Below, piece after piece: positions 1-5,405 of a stretch of 6,017 nucleotides of DNA (position 1 is the stretch's first letter; the number at the start of each line of letters is the position of its first letter). Source of the stretch: JASFRI01 sp050115015 (GTDB lineage: Bacteria > Acidobacteriota > Polarisedimenticolia > CBDVAL01); assembly GCA_050115015.1 (NCBI GenBank), contig JASFRI010000273.1, positions 1-6,017 on the forward strand. Direction: 5' to 3'. The notes under the pieces are model-generated. The model did no database searches. It had not been told where the DNA came from and saw only the letters and a list, made by a program, of their open reading frames with translations. The position numbers and the translations under genes are program-made.

Positions 1-209
1 AAGAGGATCGGCAGGCCGATCAGCCCGATCTCGATCACGTAGAGGTAGGGCAGCTGGTTCAGCTCGACCACCTTCTCGGTGAACAGCCGCTCTCCCTTGA
101 TGGCGTAGGCGTTCGTGTAGAAGTGCTCGAGGAGGAACGCGCCCACGGGGACGATCCCCGTCAGCGAGTGCAGCCTGCGGAGGATGAAGTGACGGCGTTC
201 GGCATCCAT
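1..209 (-). CDS. sdhC: Succinate dehydrogenase/fumarate reductase cytochrome b subunit (SdhC, B. subtilis type), 5' part only
   Basis: This is the first 69 codons of a membrane protein that continues past the left edge. It anchors the succinate dehydrogenase complex in the cytoplasmic membrane and carries heme b, passing electrons to quinone. The translation begins MDAERRHFILRRLHSLTG and continues with PVGAFLLEHFYTNAYA and then LNQLPYLYVIEIGLIGLPIL. From memory this follows Bacillus subtilis SdhC closely (RRLHSLLGVIPVGIFLIQH, then a second membrane segment after SLPF). His29 aligns with the B. subtilis heme ligand His28; the other ligands lie outside the window. Membrane segment 1 covers about residues 16-34, and segment 2 starts near residue 54. 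The ATG at 209 is preceded by GGGAGA at 217-222, 7 nt away. A promoter sits about 80 bp upstream. sdhA and sdhB would be expected further left, which is inference. Confidence 0.9.
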   Translation of the reverse strand, partial: MDAERRHFILRRLHSLTGIVPVGAFLLEHFYTNAYAIKGERLFTEKVVELNQLPYLYVIEIGLIGLPIL

Positions 210-216
210 GCGCTGT

Positions 217-222
217 TCTCCC
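217..222 (-). promoter_or_regulatory. Shine-Dalgarno site of sdhC
   Basis: On the minus strand GGGAGA lies 7 nt before the ATG at 209. It is directly preceded by a run of six C (from 223 upwards), so CCCCCCGGGAG is partly self-complementary. The site supports the chosen sdhC start. Confidence 0.6.
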
Positions 223-287
223 GGGGGGTTCCGGGGCCTGTTACGGAGTCGTCGGGGTGGGCCGTCGGGCCCGCTGCCTGGTCGGAC

Positions 288-316
288 ATCCTACCAGAGC
301 CCCGAAGGCCCGGCAA
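288..316 (-). promoter_or_regulatory. Predicted sigma70-like promoter of sdhC
   Basis: On the minus strand a -35-like TTGCCG (311-316) is followed, after a 17-nt spacer, by TAGGAT (288-293). The spacer ends in TGG, which gives an extended -10 (TGn). Transcription would start near 281, leaving a leader of about 70 nt before sdhC. The region between here and the mltD stop (about 317-426) shows no gene and no clear terminator. Found by eye; plausible but unproven. Confidence 0.5.
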
Positions 317-426
317 CGCCGCGGACCGACCGGCACGTCGCAAGCGGCTGTCTTATCTGCGGTTACAGGAAAGGCGAGATTGAGAAGAGCTTCACATGCC
401 CCGGTGGCGCCGTCCGCGGCCCCCGC

Positions 427-2460
427 TCACTGCCCGTGGATCTCCAGGCGGTCGCCGGGGTGCAGGACCGTCCGGGAGGAGATGCGGTTCCAGCGGCACA
501 GGTCGGCGACGGTGACCGAGTGGGCCCTGGAGATGTCGTAGAGGGTGTCCCCGCGCCGCACGACGTACACCAGCGGGTCGTCGCCGCTGTCCGCCACGGC
601 GTCCCCCGCCTCCCCCACCACGAGGCGCTGGCCGGGGTAGATCACGGAGCTACGCCCCAGGCCGTTCCAGGCCAGCAGGTCGTCGAGCCGGATCCCGTAG
701 CTCCGCGCGATCCCTCCCGGCGTGTCGCCGCGGCGCACGACGTGCACCGCGCTCCCCGCCGTGGATCCGCTCGCCGCCCGGGCCGTCGCCGTTCCGGCCG
801 CCCGCGCTCCGGGATCCTCCACGTAGAGCTTGGCCCCCGGATGGATGAGGGAGCCCTTGTTGAGGCCGTTCCAGGCCAGGAGGCTGTCGAGGCGCACCCC
901 GTAGGCACGGGCGATGACGTAGGGGTTCTCCCCCCGGCGCACCGTGTGGATGCGCAGCCCGCTGGATGCGTCCACCTCGGCGGCGGCCCGGACCGCGGGG
1001 GAGGCGCCGCCGGACAGCGGGATCACCAGCGTGCTGCCGGCGCGGATGCGACGCGGGTTGCGGATGCGGTTCGCGGACTGGATCGCCGCGACCGACGTCC
1101 CGTACTTCCGGGCCAGGTGGGTGAGGGTCTCTCCGTTCCGCACCACGTGGATCACCTGCCGGATGCGCTCCTCCGGCGGGATGGCGGCAAGCCGTGCCTC
1201 CGCCGAGGGGCCGGTCCCCGCCGGGACCCGGAGCCGGTAGTCAGCATCGTCCGGGGGCGTCGCGTTCCGGCGGAGCTCCGGGTTCAGGTCGCGCAGATCC
1301 TCCCGGGACACCCCGGCACATTCCGCCAGGACGTTGAGGTCGGTCTGGAGATCCACGGGGAGGACGTCGAACTCCAGGGGCTCCTCCCGCAGGGAGGGAT
1401 CGAACCCGTACTCCTCCGGGGATTTGTAGATCAGCACCGCGGCCAGGATCGCCGGCACGAAGTTCTTCGTCTCCCGCAGGATGTGCCGGGTGCGGGCGAT
1501 CTCCCAGAAGTCGTCCTTCCCGCTCCGATCGAGGGCCCGCTGGATCTTGTTCTCGCCGGCGTTGTACGCGGCCATGGCCAGGTGCCAGTCCCCGAACATC
1601 CCGTGGAGGAACTTGAGATACCGGGCGGCCGCCCGCGTGGCCTTCTCGGGATCGGCGCGCTCGTCCACCCAGTAGTCACGGTGCAGGCCGTAGTTGCGGC
1701 CCGTCGCCGCCATGAACTGCCACAGCCCGTAGGCCCGCACCCGGGACAGCGCCCGGGGCTTGAAGGACGACTCCACGTGCGCCATGTACGCGAGATCCTG
1801 GGGGAGGCCCTCCTCGGCGAAGACCCGGCGGATCATGTCCACGTAGCGGCCGGAGCGGCGGAAGCCGGCCTCGAACTGCTTCCGCCAGGCCCCCTGGTAG
1901 AGGTCCGCGAAGGCCAGCACGCGGTCGTTGAGGACCATGGGGATGTCGTAGGTGACCTCCGCCGAGGCCTGCTCGGCGTGGCCGCGCTCGTGGGCCTCCT
2001 CGTCGGGCGGCAGCTCCGGGCTGACGTCCACGAGCTCGTCGCGCGGGGTGCCGACCTCGCCCCGGGCTCCGGCGGTGATCTCCCCCTCCACCCGCTGCGC
2101 CTCGAGGTCCTGGATGTTCTCCCAGTGATCCCGGTAGGCGGTCCCCAGCCGGGAATCCCCGTCGAAGGTCGGGTCCGCCTCCGCCAAAATGCGCAGACAC
2201 TCCTCGAAGTGGACCCGGGCCTCCTCGTAGCGGCCCTCGCGGTAGTCGTCCAGGCCCGACAGGTAGGCCTCCTCGGAGCGCGTGATGGCCGCCTCCACCT
2301 CGTCCGCCGTCGGAGCGGCGGCGGGGACGGCCTCCCCCTCCGCGGCGGCCGGCGCGGCCTCCGGCGTCGGGGACGGGGCCGGACCGCGGTGGGCACAGGC
2401 GAGCAGGGTCAGCGACAGGATCAGGGTGCCGGCGGGGCGAAGGTGTGGGTGCAGGCGCAA
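427..2460 (-). CDS. mltD: Lipoprotein lytic transglycosylase, MltD-like, with four LysM domains
   Basis: A 677-residue cell-wall enzyme that cleaves the glycan strands of peptidoglycan, giving 1,6-anhydro-muropeptides; it is probably anchored in the outer membrane and faces the periplasm. Residues 1-22 form a lipoprotein signal (Arg-containing n-region, hydrophobic GTLILSLTLL, lipobox LLAC with acylated Cys22, then Ala). A Pro/Ala/Glu-rich linker follows. Residues about 52-125 are helical and TPR-like. The SLT domain covers about 205-320: catalytic Glu230 in HVESSFKP, then AYGLWQFM (243-250) and AAYNAGENKI (297-306). Four LysM domains of 44 residues each lie at 438-481, 504-547, 572-615 and 631-674. 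From memory E. coli MltD is about 450 residues with two LysM, so this protein is longer. The TTG start at 2460 is chosen because it gives the signal peptide and has GGGAG 7 nt upstream. The frame stays open upstream and antisense to recA, but that part is not coding. Transcription is probably from the promoter at 2611-2640. Confidence 0.92.
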   Translation of the reverse strand: MRLHPHLRPAGTLILSLTLLACAHRGPAPSPTPEAAPAAAEGEAVPAAAPTADEVEAAITRSEEAYLSGLDDYREGRYEEARVHFEECLRILAEADPTFDGDSRLGTAYRDHWENIQDLEAQRVEGEITAGARGEVGTPRDELVDVSPELPPDEEAHERGHAEQASAEVTYDIPMVLNDRVLAFADLYQGAWRKQFEAGFRRSGRYVDMIRRVFAEEGLPQDLAYMAHVESSFKPRALSRVRAYGLWQFMAATGRNYGLHRDYWVDERADPEKATRAAARYLKFLHGMFGDWHLAMAAYNAGENKIQRALDRSGKDDFWEIARTRHILRETKNFVPAILAAVLIYKSPEEYGFDPSLREEPLEFDVLPVDLQTDLNVLAECAGVSREDLRDLNPELRRNATPPDDADYRLRVPAGTGPSAEARLAAIPPEERIRQVIHVVRNGETLTHLARKYGTSVAAIQSANRIRNPRRIRAGSTLVIPLSGGASPAVRAAAEVDASSGLRIHTVRRGENPYVIARAYGVRLDSLLAWNGLNKGSLIHPGAKLYVEDPGARAAGTATARAASGSTAGSAVHVVRRGDTPGGIARSYGIRLDDLLAWNGLGRSSVIYPGQRLVVGEAGDAVADSGDDPLVYVVRRGDTLYDISRAHSVTVADLCRWNRISSRTVLHPGDRLEIHGQ
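661..711 (-). repeat. Part of the third LysM repeat, copied at 865-915
   Basis: This 51-bp stretch matches 865-915 (second LysM) at about 41 of 51 positions without gaps, including 15 identical bases at one end. Both encode the stretch IAR-x-YG-x-RLD-x-LLAWNG. The similarity at DNA level points to a fairly recent duplication of a LysM unit within mltD. Confidence 0.75.
865..915 (-). repeat. Part of the second LysM repeat, copied at 661-711
   Basis: This is the partner of the repeat at 661-711, inside the mltD-like gene. The first and fourth LysM domains are clearly more diverged in protein sequence, so the middle pair is the younger one. Confidence 0.75.
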
Positions 2461-2604
2461 GGCGTCTCTCCCGGGCGCGCCTTTTCCCCCCGGAAGCAAG
2501 GACGCGCATGGGCCAGGTTGGTGTTGGGCACGGCGATCCAGGAAGCGCTCGGAACACCGTCTCCGCGCCCCCGCGCGAGCCGCGGAGGGCGGAAGCCACA
2601 GGTC
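2461..2604 (-). other. Leader of mltD mRNA, GC-rich, with possible hairpins
   Basis: If transcription starts near 2604, the mRNA has a leader of about 144 nt. It holds two inverted repeats: CTCCGCG (2561-2567) against CGCGGAG (2581-2587), 7 bp with a 13-nt loop; and GGTGTT (2520-2525) against AACACC (2553-2558), 6 bp with a 27-nt loop. Neither is followed by a T-run, and I recognise no known riboswitch. In DNA this rich in G and C, short inverted repeats arise often by chance. Confidence 0.3.
2466..2472 (-). promoter_or_regulatory. Shine-Dalgarno site deciding the TTG start of mltD
   Basis: On the minus strand GGGAGAG lies upstream of TTG at 2460, with 7 nt between GGGAG and the start codon. 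An ATG at 2509 is in a different frame from the lipoprotein signal and the SLT domain, so it cannot be the start of this gene. Confidence 0.65.
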
Positions 2605-2610
2605 TTCGCG

Positions 2611-2640
2611 AATATAGCACCCGTTTCCCGGAAGTGTCAA
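2611..2640 (-). promoter_or_regulatory. Strong predicted sigma70-like promoter of mltD
   Basis: On the minus strand a perfect -35 TTGACA (2635-2640) is followed, after an 18-nt spacer, by TATATT (2611-2616), five of six matches to the -10 consensus. Transcription would start near 2604. A TTCGCGAA palindrome (2605-2612) overlaps the edge of the -10 and the likely start. This is the best promoter by consensus in the window. Confidence 0.7.
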
Positions 2641-2655
2641 AGATGCGGACAGGCA

Positions 2656-2685
2656 TTGACTCGGAAGGGTATTTTCGCCTAACAT
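2656..2685 (+). promoter_or_regulatory. recA: Predicted sigma70-like promoter of recA
   Basis: A -35 TTGACT (2656-2661, five of six matches) and a -10 TAACAT (2680-2685, four of six) are separated by 18 nt. Transcription would start near 2692 and leave a leader of about 90 nt. It lies back to back with the mltD promoter, with 15 bp between the two -35 boxes. I found no LexA box of the types I know (CTGT-N8-ACAG, GAAC-N4-GTTC, GTTC-N7-GTTC) in this region. SOS control is therefore not supported, although LexA sites differ between phyla. Confidence 0.6.
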
Positions 2686-2724
2686 ACGCTTTGCCTGCAG
2701 CGCGGCACTCTCGAAATCCAGACA

Positions 2725-2766
2725 CCGGCGGGAGCCTCCGCCGGCCACAATCGCCCCCCCCGGGGG
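2725..2766 (+). other. Two tandem inverted repeats in the recA leader
   Basis: CCGGCGG (2725-2731) pairs with CCGCCGG (2738-2744), giving 7 bp plus a possible G-U pair and a 4-nt loop. Ten bases later, eight C then five G (2754-2766) can form a 5-bp stem with a CCC loop. The second ends 5 nt before the AGGAG at 2772-2776. No T-run follows, so these are not terminators. Such structures could affect translation, but this is inference. Confidence 0.35.
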
Positions 2767-2771
2767 AAAGC

Positions 2772-2776
2772 AGGAG
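2772..2776 (+). promoter_or_regulatory. Shine-Dalgarno site of recA
   Basis: AGGAG is separated by 5 nt from the ATG at 2782, which supports this start. The protein then begins MALEKDERRKAMEIAV, as expected for RecA. Confidence 0.7.
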
Positions 2777-2781
2777 ATCGA

Positions 2782-3909
2782 ATGGCCCTGGAAAAGGACG
2801 AACGCAGGAAGGCGATGGAGATCGCCGTCTCGCAGATCGAGCGCCAGTTCGGCAAGGGTTCCATCATGCGCCTCGGGAGCCAGCGGACCCTCGAGGTCCC
2901 GGCCATCTCGACGACGTCCCTGACGCTGGACGCGGCGCTCGGGATCGGCGGCGTGCCTCGAGGCCGCGTGGTCGAGGTGTTCGGCCCGGAGTCGTCCGGC
3001 AAGACCACGCTGGCGCTTCACGTGGTCGCCGAGGCGCAGCGGGCGGGCGGGATGGCCGCCTTCGTGGACGTCGAGCACGCGGTGGATCCCGAGTACTCGC
3101 GGAAGCTCGGCGTGAACGTCGACGACCTGCTCATCTCCCAGCCCGACAGCGGCGAGCAGGCCCTGGAGATCGCCGAGATGCTCGTGCGCTCGGGCGCGCT
3201 GGACGTCGTCGTGGTCGACTCGGTCGCGGCCCTCGTGCCCCGGGCCGAGCTGGACGGCGAGATGGGCGACAGCCACGTCGGCCTGCAGGCCCGGCTCATG
3301 AGCCAGGCCCTCCGGAAGCTGACCGGCATCGTCTCGAAGTCCCAGACGTGCCTCATCTTCATCAACCAGATCCGCGAGAAGATCGGGGTCATGTTCGGCA
3401 ACCCGGAGACCACCCCCGGCGGGCGCGCGCTGAAGTTCTACTCGTCGGTGCGGATCGACATCCGCCGGATCGCCGCGATCAAGGACGGTGAGGAGGTGGT
3501 GGGCAACCGGACCCGGGCGAAGATCGTCAAGAACAAGATGGCCCCCCCCTTCCGCAAGGCGGAGTTCGACATCCTCTACGGCCAGGGGATCTCCCGGGAG
3601 GGGGACATCCTGGACCTGGGCCTGGAGCAGAAGCTGCTGCAGAAGAGCGGGGCGTGGTACTCGTACGGCGACCTCCGGATCGGGCAGGGACGGCAGAACA
3701 CCCTGCAGTTCCTGCGGGAGAACGCCGATGTGCGGGACGAGGTCGAGCGCAAGGTGCGCGAGAAGCTGGGGCTGGTGCCGGAGGATCAGAAGAAGAGCGC
3801 CGAGACCGCGGACAAGGCCGAGGTGGCCGCCGCGGGCGGCGGGAAGGACTCCCGCCCGCGCAACACCTCCGGGAACGACCGGCGCCGCTCCCCCTCCCCC
3901 ACCCACTGA
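2782..3909 (+). CDS. recA: Recombinase RecA
   Basis: A complete 375-residue RecA, the cytoplasmic ATPase that coats single-stranded DNA, carries out strand exchange in homologous repair, and as a filament triggers LexA self-cleavage. Visible motifs: the N-terminal helix with RQFGKGSIM; Walker A GPESSGKTT (68-76); the catalytic Glu98 in FVDVEHAVDP; Walker B LDVVVVDS (140-147); the L1 loop region DGEMGDSHVGLQAR (158-171); the nucleotide sensor Gln196 in NQIR; the L2 loop GVMFGNPETTPGG (202-214); and VGNRTRAKIVKNKMAPPF (250-257 region). No intein is present. Two oddities are Val97 where nearly all RecAs have Ala (DAEH), and a C-terminal tail (about 341-375) that ends basic, DRRRSPSPTH, rather than acidic. 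The gene stands alone, with a promoter upstream and a hairpin downstream; recX, alaS and cinA are not next to it. Confidence 0.99.
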   Translation: MALEKDERRKAMEIAVSQIERQFGKGSIMRLGSQRTLEVPAISTTSLTLDAALGIGGVPRGRVVEVFGPESSGKTTLALHVVAEAQRAGGMAAFVDVEHAVDPEYSRKLGVNVDDLLISQPDSGEQALEIAEMLVRSGALDVVVVDSVAALVPRAELDGEMGDSHVGLQARLMSQALRKLTGIVSKSQTCLIFINQIREKIGVMFGNPETTPGGRALKFYSSVRIDIRRIAAIKDGEEVVGNRTRAKIVKNKMAPPFRKAEFDILYGQGISREGDILDLGLEQKLLQKSGAWYSYGDLRIGQGRQNTLQFLRENADVRDEVERKVREKLGLVPEDQKKSAETADKAEVAAAGGGKDSRPRNTSGNDRRRSPSPTH

Positions 3910-3917
3910 CGCGAACC

Positions 3918-3950
3918 GGGGCGCCGGGCCGGGCCCGGCGCCCCATCTCG
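3918..3950 (+). terminator. Probable transcription terminator hairpin after recA
   Basis: A perfect 12-bp inverted repeat, GGGGCGCCGGGC (3918-3929) with GCCCGGCGCCCC (3933-3944), and a 3-nt loop start 8 nt after the recA stop. The bases that follow (ATCTCG, then TTGATC) hold only scattered T, so it lacks a true U-tract. It may work as a weak intrinsic terminator, or it may protect the 3' end of the mRNA. Confidence 0.6.
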
Positions 3951-3979
3951 TTGATCCCCCCCGGGGGCTCTGCTAGACT
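3951..3979 (+). promoter_or_regulatory. Predicted promoter of tRNA-Phe
   Basis: TTGATC (3951-3956) and TAGACT (3974-3979) are separated by 17 nt. TGC just before the -10 gives an extended -10. Each hexamer matches the consensus at four of six positions. The GC-rich stretch between -10 and start (CCGCCTGGCG) is of the kind seen at stable-RNA promoters under stringent control; that link is inference. The spacer holds C7 followed by G5, a self-complementary run. The -35 begins 7 nt after the recA hairpin. Confidence 0.5.
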
Positions 3980-3990
3980 CCGCCTGGCGT

Positions 3991-4066
3991 GCCTCGGTAG
4001 CTCAGCTGGTAGAGCACCTGACTGAAAATCAGGGTGTCGGTGGTTCAACTCCGCCCCGAGGCACCA
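3991..4066 (+). tRNA. tRNA-Phe, anticodon GAA
   Basis: A complete 76-nt cloverleaf. The acceptor stem GCCTCGG/CCGAGGC is seven perfect pairs. The D arm is GCTC-AGCTGGTA-GAGC. The anticodon stem CCTGA/TCAGG encloses the loop CTGAAAA, with anticodon GAA at 4024-4026. The variable loop is GTGTC. The T arm is GGTGG-TTCAACT-CCGCC with one T-G pair. The discriminator is A, followed by a CCA encoded in the DNA. It charges with phenylalanine and reads UUC and UUU. It is the only tRNA in the window and has its own predicted promoter. I see no duplicated 3' end that would mark an integrated element. Confidence 0.98.
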
Positions 4067-4084
4067 ACCGCGATTCCCTCCCGC

Positions 4085-5275
4085 TCAGCCCTCCACGACG
4101 CCGTGCTTGCGGCCGACCTTGCGGAACGCCTCGATGGCCCGGTCGATCTTCGCCTCGTCGTGCGCGGCGGAGACCTGTACGCGGATCCGGGCCTGCCCCT
4201 TGGGGACCACCGGGTAGGAGAACCCGATCACGTAGATCCCCTCCTCCAGGAGATCCTGGGCCATTCCCTGGGCGAGCTTCGCCTCGTAGAGCATGATCGG
4301 CACGATCGGGTGCTCCCCGGGACGGATCTCGAATCCCGCGGCGCTCATGCCGTCGCGGAAGCGGCGGGTGAGCGACATGAGCCGGTCCCGTAGCTCGGTG
4401 GTGCCGGACAGCAGCTCGATGACCGCCAGCGAGGCCCCGGCCACCACCGGTGAGAGCGTGTTGCTGAACAGGTAGGGGCGGGAGCGCTGGCGCAGCAGGT
4501 CGACCATCTCGCCGTGGGCCGCGACGAAGCCGCCGGACGCGCCGCCCAGCGCCTTGCCCAGCGTGCTGGTCAGCACGTCCACCCGCCCCTCGACCCCGCA
4601 GTGCTCCGGCGTGCCGCGCCCCGTCCTCCCCATGAATCCGGTGGCATGGGAGTCGTCCACCAGGACCAGGGCCTCGTGGCGCTCGGCGAGGTCGCAGATC
4701 TCGGGCAGCCGGGCCACGTCGCCGTCCATGGAGAACACACCGTCGGTCACCACCATCCGGAAGCGGGCATCGGCGGCCTCATTCAGCTTGGACTCCAGGT
4801 CCTCCATGTCCGCGTGCCGGTAGATCAGGCGCTTCGCCTTGGTGAGCCGGATCCCGTCGATGATCGAGGCGTGGTTCAGCGCGTCGGTGATCACCGCGCT
4901 CTCGGCACCCAGGAAGGGCTCGAACACCCCCCCGTTCGCGTCGAAGCAGGCCACGTAGAGGATGGCGTCGTCGAAGCCCAGGAACGCGGCGATCTTTCCC
5001 TCCAGCTCCTTGTGAACGCCCTGCGTCCCGCAGATGAAGCGGACCGAGGACAGGCCGTATCCCCAGCGATCCAGCGCCGCATGCGCCGCCTCCAGCACCC
5101 GGGGGTGGCTCGACAGCCCCAGGTAGTTATTGGCGCAGAAGTTGAGGACCTTCCGGCCGCGGACCTCGATCGCCGCCCCCTGGGGCGTGTCGAGCACCCG
5201 CTCCTCCTTGAACAGCCCGGCATCCCGGATCGCGGCCAGCTCCGAGGTCAGATGCTCCTTCAGCTTTCCGTACAT
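4085..5275 (-). CDS. kbl: Glycine C-acetyltransferase (2-amino-3-ketobutyrate CoA ligase)
   Basis: A 396-residue PLP enzyme of the alpha-oxoamine synthase family. It splits 2-amino-3-oxobutyrate with CoA into glycine and acetyl-CoA, the second step of threonine breakdown after threonine dehydrogenase (EC 2.3.1.29). It follows E. coli Kbl (about 398 residues) along the whole length: GLFKEER (20-26), NFCANNYLGL (45-54), SVRFICGTQ (77-85), CFDANGG (110-116), DALNHASIIDG (131-141), TDGVFSMDGD (177-186), VDDSHA (206-211; Asp208 and His210 contact PLP), Schiff-base Lys241 in TLGKALGGASGG, RQRSRPYLFSN, and YPVVPKGQARIR near the C-terminus. These strings favour Kbl over the related BioF, HemA and SPT. 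The ATG at 5275 has AAGGAG 5 nt upstream. tdh, often beside kbl, is not next to it here. I see no clear promoter in the 58 bp below the upstream terminator. Confidence 0.96.
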   Translation of the reverse strand: MYGKLKEHLTSELAAIRDAGLFKEERVLDTPQGAAIEVRGRKVLNFCANNYLGLSSHPRVLEAAHAALDRWGYGLSSVRFICGTQGVHKELEGKIAAFLGFDDAILYVACFDANGGVFEPFLGAESAVITDALNHASIIDGIRLTKAKRLIYRHADMEDLESKLNEAADARFRMVVTDGVFSMDGDVARLPEICDLAERHEALVLVDDSHATGFMGRTGRGTPEHCGVEGRVDVLTSTLGKALGGASGGFVAAHGEMVDLLRQRSRPYLFSNTLSPVVAGASLAVIELLSGTTELRDRLMSLTRRFRDGMSAAGFEIRPGEHPIVPIMLYEAKLAQGMAQDLLEEGIYVIGFSYPVVPKGQARIRVQVSAAHDEAKIDRAIEAFRKVGRKHGVVEG

Positions 5276-5280
5276 GGGCT

Positions 5281-5286
5281 CTCCTT
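5281..5286 (-). promoter_or_regulatory. Shine-Dalgarno site of kbl
   Basis: On the minus strand AAGGAG is separated by 5 nt from the ATG at 5275. It is the strongest ribosome binding site in the window and fixes the start. Five C and two G lie directly before it. Confidence 0.75.
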
Positions 5287-5333
5287 CCGGGGGCGTCCGC
5301 GCGCGCGATCCGGCGGGTTCGTCCCGGGGCGTG

Positions 5334-5369
5334 AAAGCAAAACGCCGGACCCGCGGTGCGGGCCCGGCG
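5334..5369 (-). terminator. Intrinsic terminator of the TSP3-repeat protein gene
   Basis: Read on the minus strand, CGCCGGGCCCGC (5369-5358) pairs with GCGGGTCCGGCG (5354-5343) around an ACC loop: 12 bp with one G-U pair. It is directly followed by TTTTGCTTT (5342-5334). This is a standard Rho-independent terminator. It lies 37 nt after the stop of the upstream gene and 58 nt before kbl, so it separates the two units. Confidence 0.88.
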
Positions 5370-5405
5370 CGTGGATTCCAGCCGATCGAGACATCGTCGA
5401 GCGCC

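Noticed and set aside
1676..2509. A frame starting at ATG 2509 (MRVLASGGKRRARERR) that overlaps the mltD start in another phase
   Set aside because: It gives Arg/Gly-rich nonsense over the SLT domain region and has no function of its own. A role as a short upstream frame is not supported because it does not stop before mltD.
208..2682. An 824-codon open frame on the plus strand opposite mltD
   Set aside because: Its translation is low-complexity V/G/R/P-rich with no domain, while the minus strand encodes a clear lytic transglycosylase over the same bases. Stop codons are rare in GC-rich antisense frames.
2641..2781. A possible SOS (LexA) operator before recA
   Set aside because: No CTGT-N8-ACAG, GAAC-N4-GTTC or GTTC-N7-GTTC element is present in 2600-2781. 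A lineage-specific LexA site cannot be excluded.
2461..3906. A long open frame continuing upstream of mltD, antisense to the whole of recA, adding about 480 residues
   Set aside because: The signal peptide, lipobox and SD fix the mltD start at 2460. The upstream part mirrors recA codons and has arginine- and leucine-rich text typical of antisense frames in GC-rich genes.
4040..4084. The tRNA-Phe 3' end as an attachment site of an integrated element
   Set aside because: kbl follows after 18 bp, no integrase gene is near, and no second copy of the tRNA 3' end is seen in the window.
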